Shown in pieces: positions 26,561-34,896 of a DNA stretch of 64,000 nucleotides. Origin of the DNA: an uncultured Pseudomonadota bacterium (GTDB lineage Bacteria; Pseudomonadota; Gammaproteobacteria; Burkholderiales; SG8-39); the NCBI GenBank assembly GCA_903829815.1, contig CAIKRR010000067.1, positions 1-64,000 on the forward strand, in the 5' to 3' direction. The notes beneath the pieces were generated by a model that saw nothing but the letters and a program-made list of their open reading frames with translations, had not been told where the DNA came from and did not search any database. Position 1 is the stretch's first letter. The number at the start of each line of letters is the position of its first letter. Position numbers and translations under genes: made by a program.

Positions 26561-27229
26561 GTGTTGACTGATCTGTTACCTGCCCCGAACCTGTTGAGCG
26601 CAACCGGCCTTGCCTGCAGGCGCGGCGAGCGACGCCTCTTCAAGGGTGTGGCATTCAGTGCGCCTGCCGGCTCGCTGGTCCTCGTCGGCGGTCGTAACGG
26701 CAGCGGCAAGACGAGTCTGCTGCGCATTCTGGTGGGGCTTTCCAGCGCGGTTGCGGGCTCCGTTGCCTGGTGTGGCAGGCCGGTAGCGACAGATCCGCTT
26801 GCCTGGGCTGCGCAACTGTTCTACCTGGGCCATGCGAGCGCGCTGAAAGACGACCTCGACGCCGCAGAGAATCTCGAGCTGGCCTGCAGCCTCGCCGCCG
26901 AGCCGTGTTCTCGGGACGCACGCCTCGCAGCGCTTGCACGCCTGGGCGTGGCCCATCGCGCTGGTCTTCCGGCAAGACTCCTCTCGCAGGGACAGCGCCG
27001 TCGGGTTGCGCTGGCACGACTTGCCCTCACGCACCGACCGCTGTGGGTGCTCGATGAGCCTTTTGTCGGACTCGATGCGATCGCCATGGCCGAGCTGGGG
27101 CAGTTGATCGAGACGCACCTGATGCGCTCGGGTATCGTGGTGCTCACCACGCATCAGGCGGTTGATCTGGTTGTTTCACGCCGCATCGTCGTCGACCTCG
27201 ATGCCGCATCGCTCGAGGCGCCTGCATGA
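26561..27229 (+). CDS. ccmA: Heme exporter ATP-binding protein CcmA
   Basis: 222-residue ABC ATPase of cytochrome c maturation System I. It powers release of holo-CcmE from CcmC/D in the CcmABCD complex. Walker A GGRNGSGKT lies at 43-51, signature LSQGQ at 141-145, Walker B LWVLDEP at 161-167 and the switch His in LTTHQ near 193. GTG 26561 is taken as the start, with TTG 26564 also possible; no strong ribosome site is visible. It is the first gene of ccmABCDEFGHI, overlapping ccmB by four bases. Confidence 0.95.
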   Translation: MLTDLLPAPNLLSATGLACRRGERRLFKGVAFSAPAGSLVLVGGRNGSGKTSLLRILVGLSSAVAGSVAWCGRPVATDPLAWAAQLFYLGHASALKDDLDAAENLELACSLAAEPCSRDARLAALARLGVAHRAGLPARLLSQGQRRRVALARLALTHRPLWVLDEPFVGLDAIAMAELGQLIETHLMRSGIVVLTTHQAVDLVVSRRIVVDLDAASLEAPA

Positions 27230-27891
27230 ATGCGCTTGTGGCCATCATGCGGTTCGAGTTGCTGCTTGCGTGGCGACGCAAGTCGGCGCTCGCAACCACG
27301 CTCGGCTTCTTCGTGATCGTGGCAAGTCTCTTCCCGCTCGGCCTCGGGGCCGATCCGCAATTGCTGCGACTCATTGGTTCGGGGGTGGTCTGGGTCGCTG
27401 CGTTGCTTGCCACGCTGCTCGGTCTCGCGCGCCTCTTCGCGGCCGACCATGAAGATGGCACGCTCGAGCAGTTACGTCTGTCGTGCGTGCCCTTGCCGCT
27501 TGCTGCGCTGGCCAAGATCGGTGCCCACTGGCTGGTGACAGCAGTCCCCTTGTGTCTTGCCGCCCCGATTCTCGGTCTGCAGTATGGTCTGTCGGCCAGC
27601 GCAATCGGGGTGCTGGTGGCAAGCCTCGTGCTGGGAACTCCAGTACTGTGCCTTCTGGGGGCGATGGGGGCTGCGCTCACCCTGGGGTTGCGCGCAGGCG
27701 GCGTTCTCGTGCCGGTGCTCGTGCTGCCCCTCGAAGTGCCCGTGCTCATCATGGGTGCAGGGTCCGTTGAAGCACACATGAACGGCCTGGGGGCGGGCCC
27801 GTGGCTGTCCTTGCTGGCTGCCCTGCTCATCGTCTTTGTGCTGGCGACCCCCTGGGTGGTTGCTTTCGCGCTGCGTATTTCATCGGAGTGA
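27226..27891 (+). CDS. ccmB: Heme exporter membrane protein CcmB
   Basis: 221-residue integral membrane subunit with about six hydrophobic segments. It pairs with CcmA as the permease-like part of the CcmABCD complex. Characteristic stretches include GVVWVAALLATLLGLARLFAADHEDGTLEQL and the loop PLEVPVLIMGAG. Its ATG overlaps the ccmA stop (ATGA), and ccmC follows after ten bases. Length matches the family. Confidence 0.95.
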   Translation: MNALVAIMRFELLLAWRRKSALATTLGFFVIVASLFPLGLGADPQLLRLIGSGVVWVAALLATLLGLARLFAADHEDGTLEQLRLSCVPLPLAALAKIGAHWLVTAVPLCLAAPILGLQYGLSASAIGVLVASLVLGTPVLCLLGAMGAALTLGLRAGGVLVPVLVLPLEVPVLIMGAGSVEAHMNGLGAGPWLSLLAALLIVFVLATPWVVAFALRISSE

Positions 27892-27901
27892 ATCTGGCCT
27901 C

Positions 27902-28654
27902 ATGGCGACCTTGACTGCATCGCGCTCCCGTTTCTTCCGCTACGCCTCGCCCGCCACTTTCTATCCGCTGGCGGGTCGCCTGTGGCCCTGGTTTGCTGCG
28001 GTGGCAGCGGTGCTGGCCCTGGCCGGCCTGGCTATCGGACTGCTCATCGCCCCGACCGATGCCACCCAAGGGGACTCGTACCGGATCATCTTCATCCATG
28101 TCCCGGCGGCCTGGATGTCGATGTTCATCTACCTGGTGATGGCCTTCTACGCCGTGCTCACCTTTGTCTTCCAGACCCGGCTCTCGGCGATGATGATGCG
28201 GGCACTGGCACCGACCGGCGCGATGTTCACCTTCATCGCCCTGTGGACCGGCGCACTCTGGGGCAAGCCCACCTGGGGTGCGTGGTGGGTGTGGGATGCG
28301 CGCCTCACCTCCGAATTGATCCTGCTCTTTCTCTATCTGGGTTTCATGGCCCTGCAGTCGGCCATCGACGACACCCGGCGTGCCGATCGTGCCGGCGCAC
28401 TCGTCGCGCTGGTGGGCGTGGTCAATGTGCCGATCATCTATTTTTCGGTGAAGTGGTGGAATACCCTGCATCAGGGCGCCTCGGTGAGTCTCACACGGGC
28501 GCCGAGCATGGCGCGCGAGATGCTGATCGGCATGCTGCTGATGGCGCTTGCCTGCTGGATGTACTCGATTGCCGTGGCACTGGTTCGGGTGCGTGCCCTG
28601 ATCGTCGAGCGCGAACGTGACGCCGCCTGGCTGCGCGAGGCGGGCGAGGCCTGA
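27902..28654 (+). CDS. ccmC: Heme handling protein CcmC
   Basis: 250-residue member of the heme-handling protein family with six membrane segments. The tryptophan-rich periplasmic heme motif is present (WGAWWVWDARLTS, near 123-135), with flanking histidines (FIHVPAAW and NTLHQG). It presents heme to CcmE. ATG 27902 is used rather than the upstream open frame that overlaps ccmB, because it gives the family N-terminus. A 96-base gap before ccmD is the only sizeable gap in the operon. Confidence 0.95.
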   Translation: MATLTASRSRFFRYASPATFYPLAGRLWPWFAAVAAVLALAGLAIGLLIAPTDATQGDSYRIIFIHVPAAWMSMFIYLVMAFYAVLTFVFQTRLSAMMMRALAPTGAMFTFIALWTGALWGKPTWGAWWVWDARLTSELILLFLYLGFMALQSAIDDTRRADRAGALVALVGVVNVPIIYFSVKWWNTLHQGASVSLTRAPSMAREMLIGMLLMALACWMYSIAVALVRVRALIVERERDAAWLREAGEA

Positions 28655-28750
28655 TGCAGTCTTTCTGCGCAGGCAGGGGCAGGGTGATCACGCCGGCGCA
28701 CGGCGCCCAATCCAGTAAAATCGTCGATTCCTGACGGAGGGCGAGTGCCG

Positions 28751-28924
28751 GTGTTCTGGAACAGCGTGAGCGAGTTCGTTGCAATGGGTGGCTACGGGGA
28801 CTATGTCTGGGGCGCCTACGGGGTCACCTTGATGGCCATTGTCATCGAGGTGCTGGCCTTGCGCTTGCGCAGTCGCCGCCTGGGCACCCCGGCGCAGCGC
28901 GCGCTCGGCGCAGGACAGTCGTGA
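28751..28924 (+). CDS. ccmD: Heme exporter protein CcmD
   Basis: 57-residue single-helix membrane protein required to release holo-CcmE from CcmC. The family N-terminus is clear (FWNSVSEFVAMGGYGDYVWGAYG), followed by a membrane helix and a basic tail (LRLRSRRLG). GTG 28751 fits the family start best. GTG 28745 is also in frame and sits closer to the GGAGG at 28736-28740. The stop overlaps the ccmE GTG (GTGA). The size and position between ccmC and ccmE make this secure. Confidence 0.88.
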   Translation: MFWNSVSEFVAMGGYGDYVWGAYGVTLMAIVIEVLALRLRSRRLGTPAQRALGAGQS

Positions 28925-29397
28925 AACCGCGTCACCGCCGTTTCGCCTGGATCGGCGTCGGGCTGCTGGCCCTGTGCGCAGCCCTTGCACTGGTGCTCAA
29001 TGCGTTCAACAGCAATCTGGTGTTCTTCTTCACCCCCACGCAGATCATTGCCAGAGAGGCACCCCTGGAGCGGGCGTTCCGCATCGGTGGCATGGTCGAA
29101 GAGCACAGTCTGAAGCGCGCGGACACCCGGGTGCAGTTCGTCGTCACCGACAAGGCCAATCGCGTGACGGTGGAATATGTCGGCATCCTTCCTGATCTTT
29201 TCAAGGAGGGCAAGGGTGTGGTCGCGCAAGGTCGGTTGGGGGCTGATGGCCTGTTCCGCGCCGACCAGGTTCTTGCCAAGCATGACGAGAATTACATGCC
29301 ACCCGAGGCTGCCGCGGCGATGAAAAAGGGGGCTGAGGTGGCCGAGGGCCTGTCCAGGTCGCTGGTTGAACCGGGTGCCGCAGGAGCGCCACGATGA
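28921..29397 (+). CDS. ccmE: Periplasmic heme chaperone CcmE
   Basis: 158-residue membrane-anchored heme chaperone. It has an N-terminal anchor (about 8-28), a beta-barrel OB-fold domain, and the heme-attachment motif HDENYMPPE with the covalent His at 121 and Tyr at 125. It takes heme from CcmC and gives it to CcmF. It starts at a GTG overlapping the ccmD stop and ends ATGA-overlapped with ccmF, so translation is coupled throughout. The His-type (not Cys-type) motif marks the standard bacterial System I. Confidence 0.95.
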   Translation: MKPRHRRFAWIGVGLLALCAALALVLNAFNSNLVFFFTPTQIIAREAPLERAFRIGGMVEEHSLKRADTRVQFVVTDKANRVTVEYVGILPDLFKEGKGVVAQGRLGADGLFRADQVLAKHDENYMPPEAAAAMKKGAEVAEGLSRSLVEPGAAGAPR

Positions 29398-31373
29398 TTC
29401 CGGAAATCGGTCAATTTGCGCTGGTGGTGGCACTGGCTGTCGCGCTGCTGCAGTGCGTTGTTCCGCTGCTGGGTGCAGCACGAGGCGATCCGCTCTGGAT
29501 GTCGCTGGCGCGCCCGGCAGCCCGGCTGCAGTTCGTTCTGGTGCTGGCCGCGTTCGCCATTCTCACGGTCAGTTTCATCACCAGCGATTTCTCGGTGGCC
29601 TATGTAGCGGCCAATTCGACGCGCGCCTTGCCGATCGAATACCGCTTTGCGGCCGTCTGGGGTGGGCACGAGGGTTCGATCCTGCTCTGGCTGCTGATGC
29701 TCACCTTCTGGATGTGCGCGGTGAGTCTGTTCAGCCGACACATGCCCGAGGCCATGGTGGCGCGCATTCTGGCCGTGATGGCCTTCGTGAGCGTGGGGTT
29801 CCTGCTTTTCCTGCTCCTTACCTCGAGCCCGTTCGATCGCTTGCTGCCGGCCGCGGCCGAAGGGCGTGACCTCAATCCCCTGCTGCAGGATCCGGGGATG
29901 GTGATTCATCCGCCCATGCTCTACATGGGCTACGTCGGGTTCTCGGTACCGTTTGCCTTTGCCATCGCGGCACTGCTCGGTGGCAATCTCGATGCGGCTT
30001 GGGCACGCTGGTCGCGGCCCTGGACCACGGTGGCCTGGGTCTTTCTCACTCTCGGCATTTGTCTGGGCAGCGCATGGGCCTATTACACCCTGGGTTGGGG
30101 TGGGTGGTGGTTCTGGGATCCGGTGGAAAACGCCTCTTTCATGCCCTGGCTGGTCGGTACCGCGCTCATTCATTCGCTGGCGGTTACCGAGAAGCGTGGC
30201 GCCTTCAAGGTGTGGACGGTGTTGCTCGCGATCATCGCCTTTTCGCTCTCGCTGCTCGGAACCTTTCTGGTGCGCTCGGGCGTGCTGACCTCGGTCCATG
30301 CCTTTGCCTCCGACCCCCGGCGTGGTGTGTTCATCCTCGGCTTTCTCGTGGTGGTCGTGGGCGGTTCGCTGGCCCTCTTTGCCTGGCGTGCCCCCAAGGT
30401 GGGGCTGGGTGGACGTTTTGCGGCCGTGTCGCGCGAGTCGGCGCTGCTGGTGAACAATGTGCTGATGCTCGCCGCAGCCGGGACGGTTGCGCTCGGTACG
30501 CTCTATCCGATCTTCATGGATAGCCTGGGTCTGGGCAAGATTTCGGTGGGGCCACCTTACTTCGAGACGGTGTTCGTGCCCTTGATGGCACCGGCCCTGT
30601 TCATGATGGGCGTGGGGCCGCTTGCGCGCTGGAAGTCGGCCAGCCTGCCGGGCATTGCGCTGCGTCTGCGCTGGGCCTTCGGTGCCGCCGTGCTGGTCGC
30701 GGTACTCGGCCCCATCGGTGCGGGTGCCTGGTCACCGATGGTGGCGCTCGGACTGCTGCTGGCAGCCTGGGTCGCTGCCTCGGGTGCGGCAAACCTGTGG
30801 CAGATGCTCGGCAGTGCTGAAGACCCGATCACGCAGGCTGCCGGCAAGCGCGAGGGCCTCTCGGAGCGACTGCTGCGCGCAAGGCGCATTCCCCTGGCAT
30901 CCTGGGGCATGCTGCTTGCGCACTGGGGCGTGGCGGTGTTTGTGGTCGGTGTCACGCTGGTGAAGGGTCATGAGAGCGAGCAGGATGTGCGCATGGCCTT
31001 TGGCGAGACGGTCGTCGGTGGCCCTTACGCATTTACCTTGCGCGGCGTGAGCGAGGGCGAAGGCCCCAACTACCGTTATCAGCGTGCGACGGTCGAAGTC
31101 GCCCAGGCAGGACAGGCCTACACCACGCTGTATCCCGAGAAGCGGGTTTACCGCGTGCAGTCCAATCCGATGACCGAGGCGGCGATCGATCGGGGGTTCA
31201 CTCGAGACCTGTATGTCTCACTGGGTGAAGCGGTGGCCCCCACCGCATGGACCTTGCGGATCTACTACAAGCCCTTCATCGACTGGATCTGGGGTGGATG
31301 CGTGATGATGGCCCTGGGCGGGCTCCTCGCGGTCATCGATCGGCGCTATCGTCGAGGCAGGGTCGGGGCATGA
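29394..31373 (+). CDS. ccmF: Cytochrome c heme lyase subunit CcmF
   Basis: 659-residue polytopic membrane protein that ligates heme to apocytochrome c together with CcmH and CcmI. The WWD heme-binding motif reads GWGGWWFWDPVENASFMPW near residues 236-254. Conserved loops HPPMLYMGYVGFSVPFA and GTFLVRSGVLTSVHAFA are intact. Length matches the family. It overlaps ccmE and ccmG by four bases each. Confidence 0.96.
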   Translation: MIPEIGQFALVVALAVALLQCVVPLLGAARGDPLWMSLARPAARLQFVLVLAAFAILTVSFITSDFSVAYVAANSTRALPIEYRFAAVWGGHEGSILLWLLMLTFWMCAVSLFSRHMPEAMVARILAVMAFVSVGFLLFLLLTSSPFDRLLPAAAEGRDLNPLLQDPGMVIHPPMLYMGYVGFSVPFAFAIAALLGGNLDAAWARWSRPWTTVAWVFLTLGICLGSAWAYYTLGWGGWWFWDPVENASFMPWLVGTALIHSLAVTEKRGAFKVWTVLLAIIAFSLSLLGTFLVRSGVLTSVHAFASDPRRGVFILGFLVVVVGGSLALFAWRAPKVGLGGRFAAVSRESALLVNNVLMLAAAGTVALGTLYPIFMDSLGLGKISVGPPYFETVFVPLMAPALFMMGVGPLARWKSASLPGIALRLRWAFGAAVLVAVLGPIGAGAWSPMVALGLLLAAWVAASGAANLWQMLGSAEDPITQAAGKREGLSERLLRARRIPLASWGMLLAHWGVAVFVVGVTLVKGHESEQDVRMAFGETVVGGPYAFTLRGVSEGEGPNYRYQRATVEVAQAGQAYTTLYPEKRVYRVQSNPMTEAAIDRGFTRDLYVSLGEAVAPTAWTLRIYYKPFIDWIWGGCVMMALGGLLAVIDRRYRRGRVGA

Positions 31374-31903
31374 GACGTTTCATCCTGCCACTGGTGATCT
31401 TTCTCGTGCTGGCAGGGTTTCTGGCCGTCGGGCTGACCCGTGATCCGCGCGAAGTGCCATCGCCTCTCATCGGGCGTCCGGCACCTGCCTTCTCGCTGGA
31501 GACGCTGGCTGACCCGTCACGTGTGCTCACCCCGGCCGATCTGCGTGGAAAGGTGTGGTTGTTGAACGTCTGGGCATCGTGGTGCGTGGCGTGTCGCCAG
31601 GAGCACCCGCTGCTGGTCGAGTTTGCGCGATCGGCACGGGTACCGATCATCGGGCTCGATTACAAGGACAAGCGTGCGGAGGCCACCGCCTGGCTCGAGC
31701 GATTCGGCAACCCTTACACCGTCTCGGTCGTCGATGCCGATGGCCGTACCGGCATCGATTATGGTGTGTACGGCGTACCCGAGACCTTTCTCATCGATCG
31801 CGATGGGGTGATCCGTTACAAGCGCATCGGCCCGCTCACGGTGGAAGCCTTGCGTGACGAGGTGCTCCCGCTGCTGAAGAAATACGATGCGCCAAGCTCC
31901 TGA
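31370..31903 (+). CDS. ccmG: Thiol:disulfide interchange protein CcmG/DsbE
   Basis: 177-residue periplasmic thioredoxin-like protein with an N-terminal membrane anchor (about 4-22). The active site is WCVAC with Cys72 and Cys75, and the cis-Pro loop is GVPETF. It keeps apocytochrome c heme-binding cysteines reduced. The ATG at 31370 overlaps the ccmF stop (ATGA); the longer upstream frame inside ccmF is not coding. The stop lies 17 bases inside the next gene. Confidence 0.94.
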   Translation: MRRFILPLVIFLVLAGFLAVGLTRDPREVPSPLIGRPAPAFSLETLADPSRVLTPADLRGKVWLLNVWASWCVACRQEHPLLVEFARSARVPIIGLDYKDKRAEATAWLERFGNPYTVSVVDADGRTGIDYGVYGVPETFLIDRDGVIRYKRIGPLTVEALRDEVLPLLKKYDAPSS

Positions 31904-32474
31904 ACCGTGTCGCGGCCACAGCGTGTCGCGCCCTGTCGTGTCCCGTCGCGCCACGGCGCGCGCTGTCGTGCGGCTGGCGGTGCTGCTTGCCGCGGTCGTC
32001 CCCCCTTCGGGTCTTGCAGCCATTGCGGCTGCCGATGATCGTCCGCTCGAGGGGCCGGCGGTGGCGAGGGTGGTCGAGGTCGATGCCTCGATGGAAGCGC
32101 GCGTGAAGGCACTGGCCCTGGAACTGCGCTGCCTGGTGTGTCAGAACCAGACAATTGCCGATTCGCATGCCGAACTTGCGCTCGACCTGCGGGCGCGGAT
32201 CCGCGAGCAGGTTGCAGCCGGTGCAAGCGACGACGCCGTGCGTCGCTACATGGTCGATCGCTATGGGGAGTTCGTGCTCTATCGACCGCCGCTGCATGCG
32301 AGCACCGCGCTGCTGTGGTTCGGGCCGGCGCTTCTCGTGGTGGCTGGGCTCGCAGCGCTTGCGCTCACCCTGCGTCGTCGCGCCCGGAGCGCACCGCAAG
32401 CAGACCCTGATGACAGCCTTGCCGACGAAGACTCGCCGGTTCACCTTGCCGCCCATCGGAGCGAGCGCACATGA
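31887..32474 (+). CDS. ccmH: Cytochrome c maturation protein CcmH (CcmL-type thioreductase)
   Basis: 195-residue protein with an N-terminal signal or anchor, a periplasmic three-helix domain carrying RCLVCQNQ (Cys82, Cys85), and a C-terminal membrane helix (LLWFGPALLVVAGLAALAL). It reduces apocytochrome thiols and assists ligation with CcmF. It corresponds to the short CcmH (CcmL), with the TPR part encoded separately as ccmI downstream. The ATG overlaps ccmG by 17 bases. A slightly later start is possible because the first 20 residues are atypical. Confidence 0.92.
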   Translation: MRQAPEPCRGHSVSRPVVSRRATARAVVRLAVLLAAVVPPSGLAAIAAADDRPLEGPAVARVVEVDASMEARVKALALELRCLVCQNQTIADSHAELALDLRARIREQVAAGASDDAVRRYMVDRYGEFVLYRPPLHASTALLWFGPALLVVAGLAALALTLRRRARSAPQADPDDSLADEDSPVHLAAHRSERT

Positions 32475-33175
32475 ATTCGATCGCTGCCTTCATCGCGCTT
32501 GCCGCCTGCGTGCTGCTGGTCAGCATCCTGATGCTGGCCTGGCCTTTACTGGGCCAGCGCCGTGCATCGGGCGCGGCACGCCCCTGGCGCTTCGTGCTGG
32601 TGGTGTGTCTGTTTGTCCTCGGTGTGCCACCGGTCATCTACGCGGTGATGGGGGGCTGGCAGTTGCTGCCGCAACTGGCCTCGGGTGCCGCACTCCCGGC
32701 GCCAGCGCAAGCGGCCGGGCAGGGGCCGAGCGCCGAGCAGATCATTGCGATGGTTGATGGTCTGGCCGAAAAGCTGAAGACGCGCCCCGATGACCTCGAA
32801 GGCTGGCTGATGCTGGGGCGTTCTTCGATGATGCTTGAACGATTCGAGGTGGCTGCCGATGCCTGGGCTCGTGCCAGCGCCTTGCGGCCTGGCGATGCAC
32901 AGATCATGGCCGACGAGGCCGATGCGCTGGCAATGGCGCAGGGGCAACGACTCGCCGGTCGCCCCAGCGAGTTGCTCGCCCGCGCGCTCGTGCTCGACCC
33001 GGTGAACCTGAAGGCGCTGGTGATGTCGGCAGCGGCCGCTCTGGAGCGTGGCGAGAACACCGGAGCGATTGCCTACTGGGAGCGGGCACTCAAGATCGTG
33101 CCGCCCGGTTCGGAGGCTGCGCAGGCGCTCACCGACTACATCGCACAGGTGCGTGCCGGGCGCAACGCACGCTGA
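32471..33175 (+). CDS. ccmI: Cytochrome c maturation TPR protein CcmI
   Basis: 234-residue protein with two N-terminal membrane helices (about 5-22 and 37-56) and a periplasmic region with TPR-like repeats (GWLMLGRSSMMLERFEVAADAWARASAL and similar). It chaperones apocytochrome c to CcmF/H. It overlaps ccmH by four bases (ATGA) and ends the nine-gene ccm operon, ten bases from the convergent monooxygenase gene. It is shorter than E. coli CcmH fusion forms but normal for split CcmH/CcmI. Confidence 0.9.
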   Translation: MNSIAAFIALAACVLLVSILMLAWPLLGQRRASGAARPWRFVLVVCLFVLGVPPVIYAVMGGWQLLPQLASGAALPAPAQAAGQGPSAEQIIAMVDGLAEKLKTRPDDLEGWLMLGRSSMMLERFEVAADAWARASALRPGDAQIMADEADALAMAQGQRLAGRPSELLARALVLDPVNLKALVMSAAAALERGENTGAIAYWERALKIVPPGSEAAQALTDYIAQVRAGRNAR

Positions 33176-33185
33176 GTCGCGCGTC

Positions 33186-34853
33186 TCAGGCGTGCCCGCA
33201 GGCACGCGCCAGAATGGTCCTGGCGGCTTGCGCATCGTCGCCGCGCCAGGCGACATGCTGGTCCGGACGTATCAAGGCGAGCGCGGCACCGTAGAGCGTT
33301 GCCGCCTCGGCGGCGCACCCGTTGGCACTCAGGTCGAGGATCTTGAGTGGGCATCCGATCTTGTCGGCCGCGGCTTGCCAGCGCGTGGTGTCGGCCGCAG
33401 CATCGATACGAAGCAGCGTGAACCCGATGCCCAGATGGTCGTAGAGCGATTCGCCGTTGGCGAGCCACAGGTGCGGTGTGCGTCCACCCGGAATCGCATT
33501 GGGCCGGTAGTCGTTGATGACGTCTTCGGGTGGGGGCGATCCGTCGCCGGTCACGATGGCCGAGCCGTCGTAGCGCACCCCGAAGGTGATGCCTGGAATG
33601 TTGAACTCGCGCCGCGCGTGATCGAGCAGGTAGTCGCCCGCGTGCGCCCGGGCCGCTTCGCCTGCCGGGCCATCGGCCTCGATCGACTCCGAGGGCACAT
33701 AGCCGCCGATGCTGTCGGCAAATGCACGCGCGCGGCTCGTGTTGCGCAGACCGATCGGGCGCCGTTCGGTACGGTAGGAGTCGATGAGTCCAGCGCCGCC
33801 CCAGCCCTGGACCGCGCCTGCGAGCTTCCAGCCCAGATTGGCCACGTCGTCGACGGCCGTGTTGTAGCCCAGACCCCCGGTCGGGGTGAACAGGTGCGCC
33901 GCGTCACCGGCCAGCACCACCCGGCCGCGGCCATAGCTCTGGGCAACCAGCATGTAGCCGGCATGCCAGATGGCGCCATGAATGAGCCGGAAGTCGCATC
34001 GGGCGCCCATCGCCTGCTCGAACAGCGCCTGGCCTCGCTCGGCGTCGATCGTCTCGGCGGACTCTTCGGCACTCAGCTGGGTGTGGAAGACAAAGGTCTC
34101 CTTGCCATCGATGGCGGCCATCAGCGAGCGCCGCCCGCGGTTGATCGTCCAGTACATCCAGGCTCGGTCGGCCTTCAGATGCTGGTAGAGGTCGCTCGAG
34201 GCAAAGTAGGCGGCATACATGCGCCCACCCAGAAAGTCGCGTTCGATCTTGCCTTCGCCGGCCATTTCGATGCCCAGGGCGTACCGGATCGGGCTGCGCG
34301 AGCCATCGCAGCCGACCAGCCAGGCGGCTTCGAGGGTTTCGATCGGGCCACCGGCCACTGGCTCGACCCGTACGCTGACATGGGTGCCGTGGTCGACGAA
34401 ATCGAGCATCCGCGTGGAAAAGCGCACGCTCACCGAGGGGTACTTCTCGGCGTTGCGCCGGATCACCGGTTCGATGAACAGTTGCGAGCAGCGGTGAGGC
34501 ATCTCTGGGGTGCTCCACGCGCCGCCCGAGACGCTGCTGCGCGCGATGGCATCGGTACGTGCTCGTGCCGGCATACGAAAGCGTGCCAGTTCGTGACCAC
34601 TGAAGCGGGTCAGATAGGCGACATCGGTCGGGTAATCGGGTGGCAGTCCAAGAGCGCGAATTTCGCTGGCGAACCCCAGGCGCCTGAAGTGCTCCATCGT
34701 GCGCGCCTGGGTTGCGTTGGCCTGCGGGGCCGGGGTGGTGCTCTCCTTCTGGTCGAGCACCACGCAGCGCACCCCACGCAGACCCAGTTCGTTGGCGAGG
34801 GTGAGACCAGCCGGCCCGCCGCCGGCGACGATGACATCGAATGCGTGTGACAT
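33186..34853 (-). CDS. FAD-dependent aromatic monooxygenase (MhpA/PheA-TfdB type)
   Basis: 555-residue class A flavoprotein hydroxylase. It shows the FAD dinucleotide motif AGGGPAGLTLANELGLRG at about 10-27, a mid-chain DG motif (LVGCDGSRSPIR) and the GD motif in AGDAAHLFTPTGGLGYNTAVDD. The C-terminal thioredoxin-like extension of the phenol/3-hydroxyphenylpropionate hydroxylase group is present. It hydroxylates a phenolic or similar ring using NAD(P)H and O2. It lies 43 bases downstream of a TRAP transporter operon on the same strand, so the transporter probably imports its substrate. The exact substrate is not predictable. Confidence 0.87.
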   Translation of the reverse strand: MSHAFDVIVAGGGPAGLTLANELGLRGVRCVVLDQKESTTPAPQANATQARTMEHFRRLGFASEIRALGLPPDYPTDVAYLTRFSGHELARFRMPARARTDAIARSSVSGGAWSTPEMPHRCSQLFIEPVIRRNAEKYPSVSVRFSTRMLDFVDHGTHVSVRVEPVAGGPIETLEAAWLVGCDGSRSPIRYALGIEMAGEGKIERDFLGGRMYAAYFASSDLYQHLKADRAWMYWTINRGRRSLMAAIDGKETFVFHTQLSAEESAETIDAERGQALFEQAMGARCDFRLIHGAIWHAGYMLVAQSYGRGRVVLAGDAAHLFTPTGGLGYNTAVDDVANLGWKLAGAVQGWGGAGLIDSYRTERRPIGLRNTSRARAFADSIGGYVPSESIEADGPAGEAARAHAGDYLLDHARREFNIPGITFGVRYDGSAIVTGDGSPPPEDVINDYRPNAIPGGRTPHLWLANGESLYDHLGIGFTLLRIDAAADTTRWQAAADKIGCPLKILDLSANGCAAEAATLYGAALALIRPDQHVAWRGDDAQAARTILARACGHA

Positions 34854-34896
34854 GACGTTCCGTATGCGACCGGGCGCGCCCTGCGCGTGCGTCCGG